This document shows positions 44,154 to 54,225 of a stretch of 64,000 nucleotides of DNA, in pieces. The stretch comes from Sphingomonas sp. Leaf230 (GTDB lineage Bacteria; Pseudomonadota; Alphaproteobacteria; Sphingomonadales; Sphingomonadaceae). The stretch's first letter is position 1; each line of letters starts with the position of its first letter. Both the position numbers and the translations under genes were made by a program. The notes under the pieces were generated by a model. It made no database searches and was not told the DNA's origin. It saw only the letters and a program-made list of their open reading frames with translations. The stretch spans positions 554,322-618,321 of the forward strand of contig NZ_LMKW01000009.1 in NCBI RefSeq assembly GCF_001421745.1, read 5' to 3'.

Positions 44154-46126
44154 GCAGCCTCCGAACACTCGCTGTCGCGGCCGGCCTGCAACCCGAATGG
44201 CAGGACGCAGCGGGTCGTCGCCAGACCGTCGCGGACCGCGCGTTGCAGGCGATCCTGGATCGTCTCGGCCATCCGTCCGGCAGCGAAAAGCAGATCGCCG
44301 ACAGCCTAGCCGCGATCGAAGCGCGAAACGCGCAGAGCGTCCGTTTCTTGTCCGTCGATGGGGGAGACTCGATCCGGCTGACATTGAAGGTATCAGGCAA
44401 AGCCGAGCTTACGTTCGAAGACGGTACGACCCGCTCCGTCACAGTCGATAACGGCGAGTTAAGTCCCATAAATAAGAGCGGCTACCACAAGCTTGAAATC
44501 AATGGCGAAGTCATCGACATTCTCGTTGCGCCGCGCCGCTGCTACACGATCGCCGACGCGCTACCGGGCCGCAAACTCTGGGCGCCCGCCGTCCAGATCC
44601 CAAGCCTTCGCACCGACGTGCCGGAGGCGTTCGGCGACTTCGGTTCGCTAGCCAATGCCGCCCGAGCGTTCGGCCACTGCGGTGCCGATGCCCTCGCGAT
44701 CAGCCCCACCCACGCGCTGTTCCCCGCCGACCCCAGCCGATACAGCCCCTACGCACCCTCGAGCCGGCAATTCCTCAACGGGCTGTACGGTGACCCGGCG
44801 GCATTCGGCGCAAAGTCCGACAGCCGCGACTTTCCCGAACTGATCGACTGGCACGCCGCGATCCCCGAAAAGCTCGCGCGACTACGCAAGAGCTTCGACC
44901 AAACGCTCGTAAAGGTCGAAGAAACTCTGACGGCGTTCAGGGGGCAAGGCGGCAACGACCTCGAACGCCATGCCGAGTTCGACGCTCTCCATGCGCATTT
45001 CTTCGCGATCACCGGTGCACGCGGCTGGCAGCAATGGCCGGCCGAGTATCACGATCCCGCCAGCCCTACCGTCCGCCGCTTCGTCGCGGAGCATGCGGAC
45101 GACGTCACGTTCTACATCTTCCTTCAATGGCTTGCCCGCCGCGACCTCGACGCCGCGCAGGCCGCTGCCACGGATTCCGGCATGGCGATCGGCCTCATCG
45201 CCGATCTCGCCGTCGGCATGGACCCCGGCGGCAGCCACGGCTGGAGCCGGCGCAGCGACTTGCTCACCGGCCTCTCGATCGGCGCGCCGCCCGATCCGCT
45301 CGGTCCCGACGGGCAAAGCTGGGGCATTACCGGGTTCGATCCGCAAGCGCTGCGCGAAAACGCCTTCGCTCCCTTCATCGCAACCATCCGCGCAGCGCTC
45401 GCACACGCCGGCGGCATCCGCATCGACCACGCGTTCGGCCTCCGCCGCCTCTGGGTCGTTCCCGAGGGCGCATCCGCCGCGGAGGGCGCGTATCTCGATA
45501 TGTCGTTTGACGACCTGATGCGGATCGTCGCGATGGAGTCACAGCGGGCGAGGGCGATCGTCATCGGCGAAGACCTCGGCACCGTCCCCGTCGGTTTTCG
45601 CGAGGCGATGGACACGCGCGCCATGCTCGGCATGCGCGTCCTCTGGTTCGAGCGTGACGCGGATGGCTTCGTTCCCCCGGCGCAGTGGTCGCCCGACGCG
45701 GTCGCGATGACCGGCACCCACGACCTAGCCACCGTCGCCGGCTGGTGGAGCGGTCGCGATATCGACTGGACCTGGGACCTCGGACGCAAGTCTGAAGCTG
45801 CCGACAAATCTTCAGACCTCGCCGCTCGCGCCGAAGACCGCGTCGCGCTCTGGTCCGCATTCGACACTGGCACCGAACAGCCCACCCCCGAAGACACCGA
45901 CCCGGTCGTCGACGCAGCGATCGTGCACGTCGCCGGCACGCCTTGCGCGCTTGCCATCATCCCGATCGAAGACCTCGCCGGACTGGTCGAGCAACCCAAC
46001 CTCCCCGGCACGATCGACGAACACCCCAACTGGCGCCGCCGCATGCCCGACACGACCGAGGCGCTGCTCGCCCGCCCCGAAGTCGCCACCCGCATCGTCA
46101 CGCTCAACGTCACGAGATCCGCATGA
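44150..46126 (+). CDS. malQ: 4-alpha-glucanotransferase MalQ
   Basis: A 658-residue GH77 amylomaltase. WAPAVQIPSLRTD begins the barrel; the nucleophile Asp is in GIRIDHAFGLRRLW, the acid-base Glu in VIGEDLGTVP, and the third Asp in MTGTHDLATVAGWW. It recasts short glucan chains into longer ones suited to TreY. The stop overlaps the treY start (ATGA). Confidence 0.93.
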   Translation: MSSLRTLAVAAGLQPEWQDAAGRRQTVADRALQAILDRLGHPSGSEKQIADSLAAIEARNAQSVRFLSVDGGDSIRLTLKVSGKAELTFEDGTTRSVTVDNGELSPINKSGYHKLEINGEVIDILVAPRRCYTIADALPGRKLWAPAVQIPSLRTDVPEAFGDFGSLANAARAFGHCGADALAISPTHALFPADPSRYSPYAPSSRQFLNGLYGDPAAFGAKSDSRDFPELIDWHAAIPEKLARLRKSFDQTLVKVEETLTAFRGQGGNDLERHAEFDALHAHFFAITGARGWQQWPAEYHDPASPTVRRFVAEHADDVTFYIFLQWLARRDLDAAQAAATDSGMAIGLIADLAVGMDPGGSHGWSRRSDLLTGLSIGAPPDPLGPDGQSWGITGFDPQALRENAFAPFIATIRAALAHAGGIRIDHAFGLRRLWVVPEGASAAEGAYLDMSFDDLMRIVAMESQRARAIVIGEDLGTVPVGFREAMDTRAMLGMRVLWFERDADGFVPPAQWSPDAVAMTGTHDLATVAGWWSGRDIDWTWDLGRKSEAADKSSDLAARAEDRVALWSAFDTGTEQPTPEDTDPVVDAAIVHVAGTPCALAIIPIEDLAGLVEQPNLPGTIDEHPNWRRRMPDTTEALLARPEVATRIVTLNVTRSA

Positions 46127-48573
46127 CCGCCCCCACCACGCCCCGCGCGACCTACCGCTTCCAGTTCCACAAGGACTTCACCTTCGCCGACGCCGAAGCG
46201 CTGGTCCCGTATCTCGACGAGCTCGGGATCAGCCACCTCTACGCCTCGCCGATCACGACCGCCCGCAGCGGGTCCACCCACGGCTACGACGTCGTCGATC
46301 CGACTCGGATCAATCCCGAACTTGGCGGCGAGGACGCCTTTCGAAGCCTTGTCGCCGCTCTTCGCGCGCGAGACATGGGCGTCATCATCGACATCGTTCC
46401 GAACCACATGGGCGTTGCCGGAGGTGAGAACACGTGGTGGAACGACGTTCTAACACATGGTGAAGACAGCGAATTCGCACGCTACTTCGACATCGACTGG
46501 CGCGAGAAGCTCGTTCTTCCGATCCTCGGCGATCCGCTCGCCGAGACGCTGGCCAGCGGCGCGCTGAAGGTCGAGCAGGCCGACGGCCGCTACGTCCTCG
46601 AAGCATATGGCGAACACCGCCTGCCGATCCGCGACGAGGACCAAACGACCGCAGCGACGGACGACATAGCCGCGCTGATCGACCGCCAGCACTACCGCCT
46701 CGCCTCATGGCGCGTGGCGAACGACGAACTCAACTGGCGGCGGTTCTTCACGATCAACGACCTCGCCGGCTTCCGTGCCGAAGACCCCATCGTGTTCGAC
46801 GCCACGCACGCTCTCTATTTCCGTCTATACGCCGAAGGACTGATCGACGGCGTCCGCGTCGATCATGTCGATGGCCTGACCGACCCCGCCGGCTATTGCC
46901 GCACCTTGCGCGCAAGGCTCGACGCGATCGAGCGCCCCGCCGACGCGCCGTCCGGCCCGGCGTATCTCGTCATCGAGAAGATCCTCGCCGACGGCGAACC
47001 GCTCAGCCCCGACTGGAGCGTCGACGGCACCAGCGGGTACGACTTTATGGAGCAGGTCACCGCCTTGCTCCACGCGCCCGCCGGGGCAGAACCGCTCGCT
47101 GAACTCTGGGCCGACATAAGCGGCCGCTCCGCCGACTTCGCGCCCGAGGAACTGCGCGCGCGACAGGAACTGCTCGCGTGGCAGTTCGATGCGCAGCACC
47201 GCCGCTGCGTCGAGGCGTTCGTGGCGCTGGCCCGCTCGACACCCGACTGCGATGGACTGACGAGGGGCATGCTCCACCGCGCGATCGAGCGGCTGCTCTG
47301 GGTCTTCCCGGTGTATCGGACCTATGGAACGGGCGAAGCGGCGCCGCTCGCAGACGCCAGGATCCGCGACACTGTCCGCCAGCGGGTTGCGGAGTTCGTC
47401 CCGCCCGGTGAAGGCGCGGTCGTCGACCGGATCCTGGGTTGGTTGGCAGGCGAGGGGCCAGGCGACGTGGCACTCGCCGCCGAAGCGGTGCGCAAATTCC
47501 AGCAACTCTCCGCGCCGATCGCGGCGAAGGCGGTCGAGGACACCGCGTTCTACCGCTATGGCCGCCTGCTTTCCCGCAACGACGTCGGGTTCGACGCCGC
47601 GCGGATGTCGCTCGATATCGATGCATTCCACGCCGCGATGATCGAGCGTGCCCGCGACTGGCCGTCCGCCATGCTTGCCACCGCGACGCACGACCACAAG
47701 CGTGGTGAGGACGTTCGCGCGCGTCTCGCTGTGCTGAGCGAAGTCCCCGATCTTTGGCGTTCGCGTGTGGAGCATTGGCTCGAACTCGCTGCACAGTATG
47801 CGAATGGCGTTGATCCCGCCGACACCTATATGCTGCTCCAGACCCTGTTCGGCGTATGGCCGATAGACCTCAAAGCATCGGACGCCGAGGGCCTTTCGGA
47901 CTATGCCGAGCGGATCGTCGCGTGGCAGGAAAAGGCGTTGCGCGAAGCAAAGCTCCGGTCGTCCTGGGAGGCGCCGGCCGAGGCGTACGAGACCCGCTGT
48001 CACGAGCTCGCGCGGGCGTTACTGGATCCCGAAAGGTCGACGGACTTTCTTGAGGACATGACGGCATTCGTCGATCGGATCGCGCCCGCCGCAGACCAGA
48101 ACAGCCTCGCGCAGGTTGCATTGCGCTATACCGTGCCGGGCGTGCCGGATCTGTATCAGGGGACCGAGATCGCCGATTTGAGCATGGTCGATCCGGATAA
48201 CCGGCGTCCGGTCGATTATGCCGTCCTGCGCGATATACTGCCGGCCGGCGATGCGCTCAAGCTGCGGTCGATCAAGCATCTGCTGGCCCTTCGGCGGAAG
48301 CATCCTGTGCTGTTCTCGAACGGGAGCTACGCGCCGATCGCCGTCATCGGGCCGCGCCGCGACCATGTCATGGCGTTCCAGCGGGAGCATGAGGGCGCGA
48401 CGCTCCGCTGCGTCATCGCATTGCGGTGTGCGGAGCGCCATCTCGATGGGATGACGGCGGCCGACTGGTGGGGCGATACCGCGTTATCGTCTGGCGAGCG
48501 GATCCTCGACCTGCTCGGCGAGGATGGCGTGCGGGTCGAACTCATGGCATCGGATCCAGCGCTGGCGGCGTGA
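46123..48573 (+). CDS. treY: Malto-oligosyltrehalose synthase TreY
   Basis: An 816-residue GH13 enzyme that turns the reducing-end alpha-1,4 bond of maltooligosaccharide into a trehalose-type alpha,alpha-1,1 bond. RATYRFQFHKDFTFADAEAL, DIVPNHMGV, the nucleophile Asp in GVRVDHVDGLTDP, the Glu in YLVIEKILADGE, and PGVPDLYQGTEIADL define it. ATG 46123 overlaps the MalQ stop; an in-frame extension upstream to 45943 lies inside malQ and is rejected. With TreZ it yields free trehalose, an osmolyte. Confidence 0.95.
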   Translation: MTAPTTPRATYRFQFHKDFTFADAEALVPYLDELGISHLYASPITTARSGSTHGYDVVDPTRINPELGGEDAFRSLVAALRARDMGVIIDIVPNHMGVAGGENTWWNDVLTHGEDSEFARYFDIDWREKLVLPILGDPLAETLASGALKVEQADGRYVLEAYGEHRLPIRDEDQTTAATDDIAALIDRQHYRLASWRVANDELNWRRFFTINDLAGFRAEDPIVFDATHALYFRLYAEGLIDGVRVDHVDGLTDPAGYCRTLRARLDAIERPADAPSGPAYLVIEKILADGEPLSPDWSVDGTSGYDFMEQVTALLHAPAGAEPLAELWADISGRSADFAPEELRARQELLAWQFDAQHRRCVEAFVALARSTPDCDGLTRGMLHRAIERLLWVFPVYRTYGTGEAAPLADARIRDTVRQRVAEFVPPGEGAVVDRILGWLAGEGPGDVALAAEAVRKFQQLSAPIAAKAVEDTAFYRYGRLLSRNDVGFDAARMSLDIDAFHAAMIERARDWPSAMLATATHDHKRGEDVRARLAVLSEVPDLWRSRVEHWLELAAQYANGVDPADTYMLLQTLFGVWPIDLKASDAEGLSDYAERIVAWQEKALREAKLRSSWEAPAEAYETRCHELARALLDPERSTDFLEDMTAFVDRIAPAADQNSLAQVALRYTVPGVPDLYQGTEIADLSMVDPDNRRPVDYAVLRDILPAGDALKLRSIKHLLALRRKHPVLFSNGSYAPIAVIGPRRDHVMAFQREHEGATLRCVIALRCAERHLDGMTAADWWGDTALSSGERILDLLGEDGVRVELMASDPALAA

Positions 48574-48614
48574 CCAATGCGCTGCCGGGAAACGGTTTCA
48601 GAAGGAACAGAACG

Positions 48615-48821
48615 ATGAAGATCAGCGCACGCAATCAGATTTCCGGCACCATCGTCTCGATCACGCCGGGTGCGGTCAACGGTTCGATCAAGGTCGACAT
48701 CGGTGGCGGCAATGTCGTCACCGCCAACATCACTGAAGAAGCGATCGCCGACCTCGCACTCGCGACCGGCGACACGGTCACCGTCCTGATCAAGGCGAGT
48801 GACGTCCTGATCGGGAAGTGA
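48615..48821 (+). CDS. Mop/TOBE molybdate-binding-type small protein
   Basis: A 68-residue protein, about one Mop (TOBE) domain: MKISARNQISGTIVSITPGA, then VNGSIKVDIGGGNVVTANIT and DTVTVLIKASDVLIGK. Such single domains form oligomeric rings that bind molybdate or tungstate. AAGGAA lies upstream of ATG 48615. It sits 41 bp after treY, with a strong terminator after it. No molybdenum gene is near, so the link to the trehalose operon is unexplained. Confidence 0.88.
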   Translation: MKISARNQISGTIVSITPGAVNGSIKVDIGGGNVVTANITEEAIADLALATGDTVTVLIKASDVLIGK

Positions 48822-48828
48822 TCCGGTC

Positions 48829-48862
48829 CCGGCCGTTCCCGTTTCGATGCGGGAACGGCCGG
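48829..48862. terminator. Bidirectional terminator hairpin
   Basis: Arms 48829-48841 and 48850-48862 (CCGGCCGTTCCCG and its complement) form a perfect 13-bp stem with an 8-base loop between convergent genes: the Mop gene and the TonB receptor. Confidence 0.75.
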
Positions 48863-48868
48863 TAGATG

Positions 48869-51031
48869 TTACAGACCGAAGCGCAACGTCGCGCGGAAAT
48901 CGCGGCCGGCGAGCGGTGCGAAGTCCTTCAGGAAGCTCGTTGCGCGCCGTGCGTTCACGTCGAACAGATTGTTCGCGCTCAGCAGCAACGTCGTCTTCGA
49001 ATCCTTGCCGAACGGGCTGAGACCGATCGAGGCGTTGACCATCGTGTACTCGTTGGTCTTCGTCTCGAACGCGGCGATGCGGTTCTGGTCGAACACGTGC
49101 TCGACCTCGACGCGGCCGTTGATCCGGTCGCCCTGCGCCTCGATCCCGCCGAGTACGCGCATCGGCGGGATGCGCGGGACGGGGCCCTGGTCGACGATGT
49201 TGGCGTGGACGTAATCGCCAAGCACGTCGGCGTTGACCGCATAGCCGCCGATCTGCGCGACCTTCACCGATGCATCCGCCTCGAACCCGTAATAGCGCGC
49301 ATCGGCCTGCTGGTACTGGAAGCAGGGCAGGTCGACGGTGCGGCCCGAGGGATCGGCGGCAGCCTGGCAGACGGTCGACGCGACCTGGTTCTCCGAGATG
49401 TAGTTCGAGAACCAGTTGTAATAGGCCGATGCGTCGAAGCTGAAACCGTCGCCGTGTGCGTGCAGCGTGCCCTCCAAGCCCCATGACTTCTCGAGCCGGA
49501 AGTTCGGATTGCCGAGTTCGTACGCCTGCGTACCGGCATGCGCACCGTTCGCGAACAGTTCCTCGGCCGACGGCGCGCGCTCGGTCCGCGAGCCGTTCAG
49601 GCCGACGCGGATGCTGTCGGTCAGCGCATAGGAGGCACCGAGCGAGCCCGAGACCGAGTGATAGCTTTGGCTGCCGCGGAAGAAGCGCAGGTCGTCCTCG
49701 GGCGTGCGCGCGGCGAGATCGGTGATCTCGTAACGGACGCCACCCTCTGCGTGGAACTTGCCGGACTCGTATTGCTGGAGCGTGAAGAGGCCGGTCTGGT
49801 TGGTCTCGTTCTTCGGCAGGAAGGCTTCTTCGCCGACCACGTTGAAGATGCGGTTGTAGAACTGCACGCCCGATGCGCCCTGCCAGCCGCCGCGGTTCGC
49901 CTGGACGACTTCGAGACGACCTTCGAGGCCCTTGTTATAGAAGGCGGTTCCGACGGAATTGTCCTCCTCCAGCTCGAAGTGGCGATAGCTCGCCTGGCCG
50001 GCGCGGACACGGATCTTGCTGATGAAATCGCCGCCGGTGTCGATCTCGCCGCGCAGGTCGACACGGTTCTGGACGACGTCGAGGCGTGGCGCTTCCTGCT
50101 CCTGGCCGGGTTGCGTGGCGTAGCGGATCGGCACGCCGTAGAGGCTGTCGTAATGGCTGTATGAGATGCCGAGATTACCGTTGTCGGTGATGATCGATGC
50201 GCCGGCACCCGCCGTCCACGTCTCGGCCTGCGTGTTGGGGAGCTTGCCCTTCAACCGCGCCGAGGCGGCATAGTCGATCGGGTCGGCTTCGTTGGGATCG
50301 ACGGGGAGAGCGGCGGTGGCCTGCGCCTGGGCGCGGGCATCGCGCGAAAGGATGTAGCCACCGGTGCGCAGGTCGCCCGACTTCAGGTACGAGCCGTCCG
50401 CATGCAGCACGAGGTGCTGGCCGACCGCGACGTCGCCGGCCATGCCGCCGGAGCGCTCGTTGGCGGCCGAACCGTAATTCGCGATGCCGTTCACGCGGTA
50501 GCCGTTCTCGGGCACGGTGCGCGGGATGCGCGTGTCGATGACGTTGACGACGCCGCCTACTGCCGACGTGCCATAGAGCAGCGCGCTGGGGCCGCGGAGG
50601 ATTTCGATGCGCTCGGCGAGCAGCGGGTCGATGATGACGGCGTGGTCGACCGAGGTGTTCGAGACGTCGATCGAGCCGATCCCGTCGGTCAGCACGCGGA
50701 TGCGGTCGCCCTGAAAGCCGCGGAGGATAGGACGTGAGGCGCTCGGGCCGAACGACGATGCCGATACGCCGGGCTGGCGGGCGAGAGTCTCGCCGATCGA
50801 CGGCCGCAACTGGCGCGTGAGTTCCTGGCCGGTGAGGACGGTCGTGCCTTGAAGCACGTCGCGCTCGCTGGTCTGGATCGGTGCGGTGACGATGATGTCG
50901 CGCTGGTTGGTCGAACCGACCGACGTCGGTGCGGGGGCAGGGGCCGGAGCATCCGTGGCGGCGGTTTGCGCATGCGCCTGCGAGGAGAGGAGCGCAGCCA
51001 GGGCGGTGGCGCCGAACAGCATCGTCTTCAT
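48869..51031 (-). CDS. TonB-dependent outer-membrane receptor
   Basis: A 720-residue receptor with a signal peptide (MKTMLFGATALAALLSSQAH, cleavage after AHA). A TonB box-like RDIIVTAP precedes the plug domain (SRPILRGFQGDRIRVLTDG, LYGTSAVGGVVNVIDTRIP). The barrel ends in an aromatic-like strand, LRFGL. Its plug resembles receptors for metal or metal-complex uptake (ZnuD-like), but the substrate is unproven. ATG 51031 is chosen because the signal peptide begins there. A partial dyad TTGAT-N10-ATCAA at 51074-51093 lies upstream and could be a repressor site. Confidence 0.9.
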   Translation of the reverse strand: MKTMLFGATALAALLSSQAHAQTAATDAPAPAPAPTSVGSTNQRDIIVTAPIQTSERDVLQGTTVLTGQELTRQLRPSIGETLARQPGVSASSFGPSASRPILRGFQGDRIRVLTDGIGSIDVSNTSVDHAVIIDPLLAERIEILRGPSALLYGTSAVGGVVNVIDTRIPRTVPENGYRVNGIANYGSAANERSGGMAGDVAVGQHLVLHADGSYLKSGDLRTGGYILSRDARAQAQATAALPVDPNEADPIDYAASARLKGKLPNTQAETWTAGAGASIITDNGNLGISYSHYDSLYGVPIRYATQPGQEQEAPRLDVVQNRVDLRGEIDTGGDFISKIRVRAGQASYRHFELEEDNSVGTAFYNKGLEGRLEVVQANRGGWQGASGVQFYNRIFNVVGEEAFLPKNETNQTGLFTLQQYESGKFHAEGGVRYEITDLAARTPEDDLRFFRGSQSYHSVSGSLGASYALTDSIRVGLNGSRTERAPSAEELFANGAHAGTQAYELGNPNFRLEKSWGLEGTLHAHGDGFSFDASAYYNWFSNYISENQVASTVCQAAADPSGRTVDLPCFQYQQADARYYGFEADASVKVAQIGGYAVNADVLGDYVHANIVDQGPVPRIPPMRVLGGIEAQGDRINGRVEVEHVFDQNRIAAFETKTNEYTMVNASIGLSPFGKDSKTTLLLSANNLFDVNARRATSFLKDFAPLAGRDFRATLRFGL

Positions 51032-51182
51032 GAAATTCCCTTGTGTCGTCCCTGTACGACGCTGCGGGTAGATTTGATGATACATCATATCAAGTGACAA
51101 TATTGCCATGAACGCGAATGGCGTCGCGACTGTTACCGCGATGCAACATGGTTTGACGTTCTCCGGGGGATCAAAACATCCG

Positions 51183-51211
51183 CCGTCATCCTGACGAAGT
51201 CAGGATGACGG
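51183..51211. repeat. Palindromic repeat (CCGTCATCCTGAC type)
   Basis: Arms 51183-51195 and 51199-51211 are perfect 13-bp complements with a GAA loop. The arm is shared with the longer repeat at 57267-57350, so it is a dispersed family. Confidence 0.65.
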
Positions 51212-51244
51212 AGTGGGGAGGATCCGCCTCCACACCCCGCCCCA

Positions 51245-54139
51245 TCATCCCGCGACGATCAAATCCTTGATGCGCGTGGCCAACGCCTCCATCGCGAACG
51301 GCTTGGTCATGACATGCATGCCGGGATCGAGATGCCCGTTACCGACGACCGCATTCTCGGCATAGCCGGTAATAAAGAGGATCTTCAGATCGGGACGACC
51401 GACACGCGCCGCGTCCGCCATCTGCCGGCCATTCATCCCGCCGGGAAGACCGACGTCGGTGACCAGCAGGTCGATGCGGATGTCGGATTGCAACAGCTTC
51501 AGCCCGGATGCCCCGTCCGCCGCTTCGATCGCCGCGTAGCCTAGCTCCTCGAGCACCTCCATCACCAGCATTCGAACAGTCGGTTCGTCGTCGACCACCA
51601 GCACTGTCTCGCCCGCGTTCGCACGGGGCGCTTCGGTATGTTCGGTGACGGTCTCGGTATCCTCGGCTTCACCGAAATGCCGTGGAAGGTAGATGCAGAC
51701 GTTGGTACCTTCGCCCACCTCGGAATAGATCCGGACATGCCCGCCGGATTGCCGGGCGAAGCCGTAGATCATCGACAGGCCGAGGCCCGTGCCGAGCCCG
51801 AGTGGCTTGGTCGTGAAGAACGGATCGAACGCCTTGGCGATCACCTCCGGGGTCATTCCCGTGCCGGTATCGGATACGCACAGCGACACATATTGTCCGG
51901 CATCGAGTTCGCGCTCGCGGGCCGTCCTGGCGTCAATCCAGCGATTGGCGGTCTCGATCGTCAGTCGCCCGCCACCCGGCATCGCATCGCGCGCATTGAT
52001 GCACAGGTTGAGCAGCGCGTTTTCCAGCTGGTGGGGATCGACCAGGGTCGCCCAAAGCCCAACCGAGGCGACGACCTCAACCTCGACTTCGGGACCTACC
52101 GTGCGCCGGACCATATCCTCGATCCCCCCGACCAGCCGGTTGACGTCGGTCGGCTTGGGATCGAGCGTCTGTCGCCGTGAGAAGGCGAGCAACCGGTGCG
52201 TTAGTGCCGCCGCACGTTTCGCGGCACCTTGCGCGGCCAGCGAATAGCGTTCGACATCGTTCAGCCGGCCTTGCGCGATACGGATTCCGAGCAGTTCCAA
52301 GCTGCCGGTAATCCCGGTCAGCAAATTGTTGAAATCATGCGCGATCCCTCCGGTGAGCTGACCTACGGCTTCCATCTTCTGGCTTTGTCGCAGCGCCTCT
52401 TCGGCCTGCATCAGTTCGCGGGTGCGTTCGGCGACCTGTTCCTCTAGCGTCTCGTTCCACTGGGCGAGTTGCGCTGTCTGGCGGCGGCTATCGTCGATAT
52501 CGGTATTGGTGCCGACCCAGCGCAGGATCGTGCCGTCATCGCCGCGCACCGGTTCGGCGCGGACCAGGAACCAGCGATATTCGCCATCCGCGGCTCGTAC
52601 CCGGAACTCCACCGAATAGGGGGCGCCGGTCGCCAACGAAGTGCTCCAGCGCTCGGCTGCCAAGGCAACATCGTCGGGATGCAACAGCCCGCCCCACACC
52701 TCGACGCCGTCGAGTTCGCCGGGGGCGAGCCCGTTATACGCATAGACCTGCTGGTTGAACCAATAGAGGTAGCCATCGGGTCGCGCCGCCCAGATCTGGT
52801 TGGGCACGGCCTCGGCGAACACCCGGAACTGTTCCTCGCTCGCGCGTCGCGCACCCTCGGCGCGCAGGCGCTCGGTGGCGGCGCGGACGCGTTCAGCGAC
52901 TTCGCGCATCAGCAACTGGTCGTCGTCGCTCCACACGCGCGGCGCGGCGTGGTTGGCATAGATCAGCGCGACGAAATTATCCTGCTCCACCAGCGGCATG
53001 TTGACGAACGATGCCGCGCTGATCCCCCGCAACGCGTCGGCAAGATCGGCGGTTCGGGGATCGTGGGCGACGTCGGCGATGGCGACGGTGCGGCCCGCCT
53101 TCAGATCCTCGATATAGGAGCCATAGTCGCGAAACTTGAGCGTGCCCGCGAGCGTGACGATGCCCGGTGCGTTCCAGTCGCGCTCGACCCGGATCGTCTC
53201 GCGCGTCTTGTCAATCACGCCGTAGCCGACCCGGCTGACCTGTAGCGCGGCACCCAGGATCGCCGATGCCGCGTAGGCGATCTCGTCGGGATCGGTGAGG
53301 TCGCGGATCGCGTCGCTCAATTGCAGCAGGGCGCTCTGTCGGAGATCTGCCTGTTTGCGTTCGGTGATGTCGAAGCTGACGCCGGGGAAGCGCAGCGGCG
53401 TGCCATCCGAGGCAAGCCGGCAGCGGCCCTGCGCGGCGACCCAGCGGATCGCGCCGCCGGGTTGGACGAGGCGGTATTCTGCACTGAAGTCGCCACCGGT
53501 TTCGAGCGCATCGGCGATGGCCGCGCGGGTAGCTGGAAGATCGTCGGGATGAATGCCACCAAAGAACCGTTCGAGCGGCGCGCCTTTGCGACCGAGTTCC
53601 TCCGGAACGCCGTATAGTCGCGAGAAGCGTTCGTTGGCCTTCACCCGGTCGTTCGGAATGTCCCAGTCCCATGTGCCGATGCCGTTGCCGGCCGCGAGCG
53701 CCTGATTGAGCCGTTCCTCGCTTTCCTGCGTCGCGATAGCTGCGCGACGGTACGCGGATACGTCGGTGAACAGAACGGCGACGAGGCGCGGCGTCCCGGA
53801 ACCGACCGGAAAGGCGTGGACGTCGAACCACCGGTCCATCGCGTCCGAACCATGATCGAACCGCGCTGGCTCGCCGGTCAGCGCGACCTTGCCATAGGCG
53901 TCGAACCAGAAGCGCTCGAGATCAGGGACGAGTTCGCCCGCCGTCCGGCCGACCACATCGAGCAGCCCGGTCTGGCTTTCGAACTGGGAATTGACCTCCA
54001 CGAAGCGGTAATCGACCGCATGGTCGCCATCAAACATCACCTCGATGATGCAGAACCCCGCGTCGATCGCTTCGAACAGCGCATCGTAACGCTCCTGCGC
54101 CGGGTTGCCGCTATCAGGCTGGGTCGTCGGTCGCTGCAT
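51245..54139 (-). CDS. Multi-PAS/GAF hybrid sensor histidine kinase
   Basis: A 964-residue cytosolic kinase. In order: a PAS-like domain (about 15-130), a second PAS (about 140-265, GIGTWDWDI), a GAF domain (about 280-425), a third PAS (about 440-560, VPNQIWAARPDGYLYWFNQQ), a HisKA phospho-acceptor His in GGIAHDFNNLLTG (about 600), the HATPase with LNLCINARDAMPGGG, DTGTGMT and GTGLGLSM, and a receiver domain (about 845-964) with VVDDEPTVRML and TDVGLPGGMNG. No membrane segments, so it should sense a diffusible signal, perhaps light or redox. No separate response regulator is adjacent. Confidence 0.92.
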   Translation of the reverse strand: MQRPTTQPDSGNPAQERYDALFEAIDAGFCIIEVMFDGDHAVDYRFVEVNSQFESQTGLLDVVGRTAGELVPDLERFWFDAYGKVALTGEPARFDHGSDAMDRWFDVHAFPVGSGTPRLVAVLFTDVSAYRRAAIATQESEERLNQALAAGNGIGTWDWDIPNDRVKANERFSRLYGVPEELGRKGAPLERFFGGIHPDDLPATRAAIADALETGGDFSAEYRLVQPGGAIRWVAAQGRCRLASDGTPLRFPGVSFDITERKQADLRQSALLQLSDAIRDLTDPDEIAYAASAILGAALQVSRVGYGVIDKTRETIRVERDWNAPGIVTLAGTLKFRDYGSYIEDLKAGRTVAIADVAHDPRTADLADALRGISAASFVNMPLVEQDNFVALIYANHAAPRVWSDDDQLLMREVAERVRAATERLRAEGARRASEEQFRVFAEAVPNQIWAARPDGYLYWFNQQVYAYNGLAPGELDGVEVWGGLLHPDDVALAAERWSTSLATGAPYSVEFRVRAADGEYRWFLVRAEPVRGDDGTILRWVGTNTDIDDSRRQTAQLAQWNETLEEQVAERTRELMQAEEALRQSQKMEAVGQLTGGIAHDFNNLLTGITGSLELLGIRIAQGRLNDVERYSLAAQGAAKRAAALTHRLLAFSRRQTLDPKPTDVNRLVGGIEDMVRRTVGPEVEVEVVASVGLWATLVDPHQLENALLNLCINARDAMPGGGRLTIETANRWIDARTARERELDAGQYVSLCVSDTGTGMTPEVIAKAFDPFFTTKPLGLGTGLGLSMIYGFARQSGGHVRIYSEVGEGTNVCIYLPRHFGEAEDTETVTEHTEAPRANAGETVLVVDDEPTVRMLVMEVLEELGYAAIEAADGASGLKLLQSDIRIDLLVTDVGLPGGMNGRQMADAARVGRPDLKILFITGYAENAVVGNGHLDPGMHVMTKPFAMEALATRIKDLIVAG

Positions 54140-54225
54140 CGTATCTCGAACGTCTGAGGGCGCGCCTTACGCAACCAAGGCCGGCGAGCAAACGCACCAA
54201 CGGTAAAACCGATCCGCGGTTCGGC

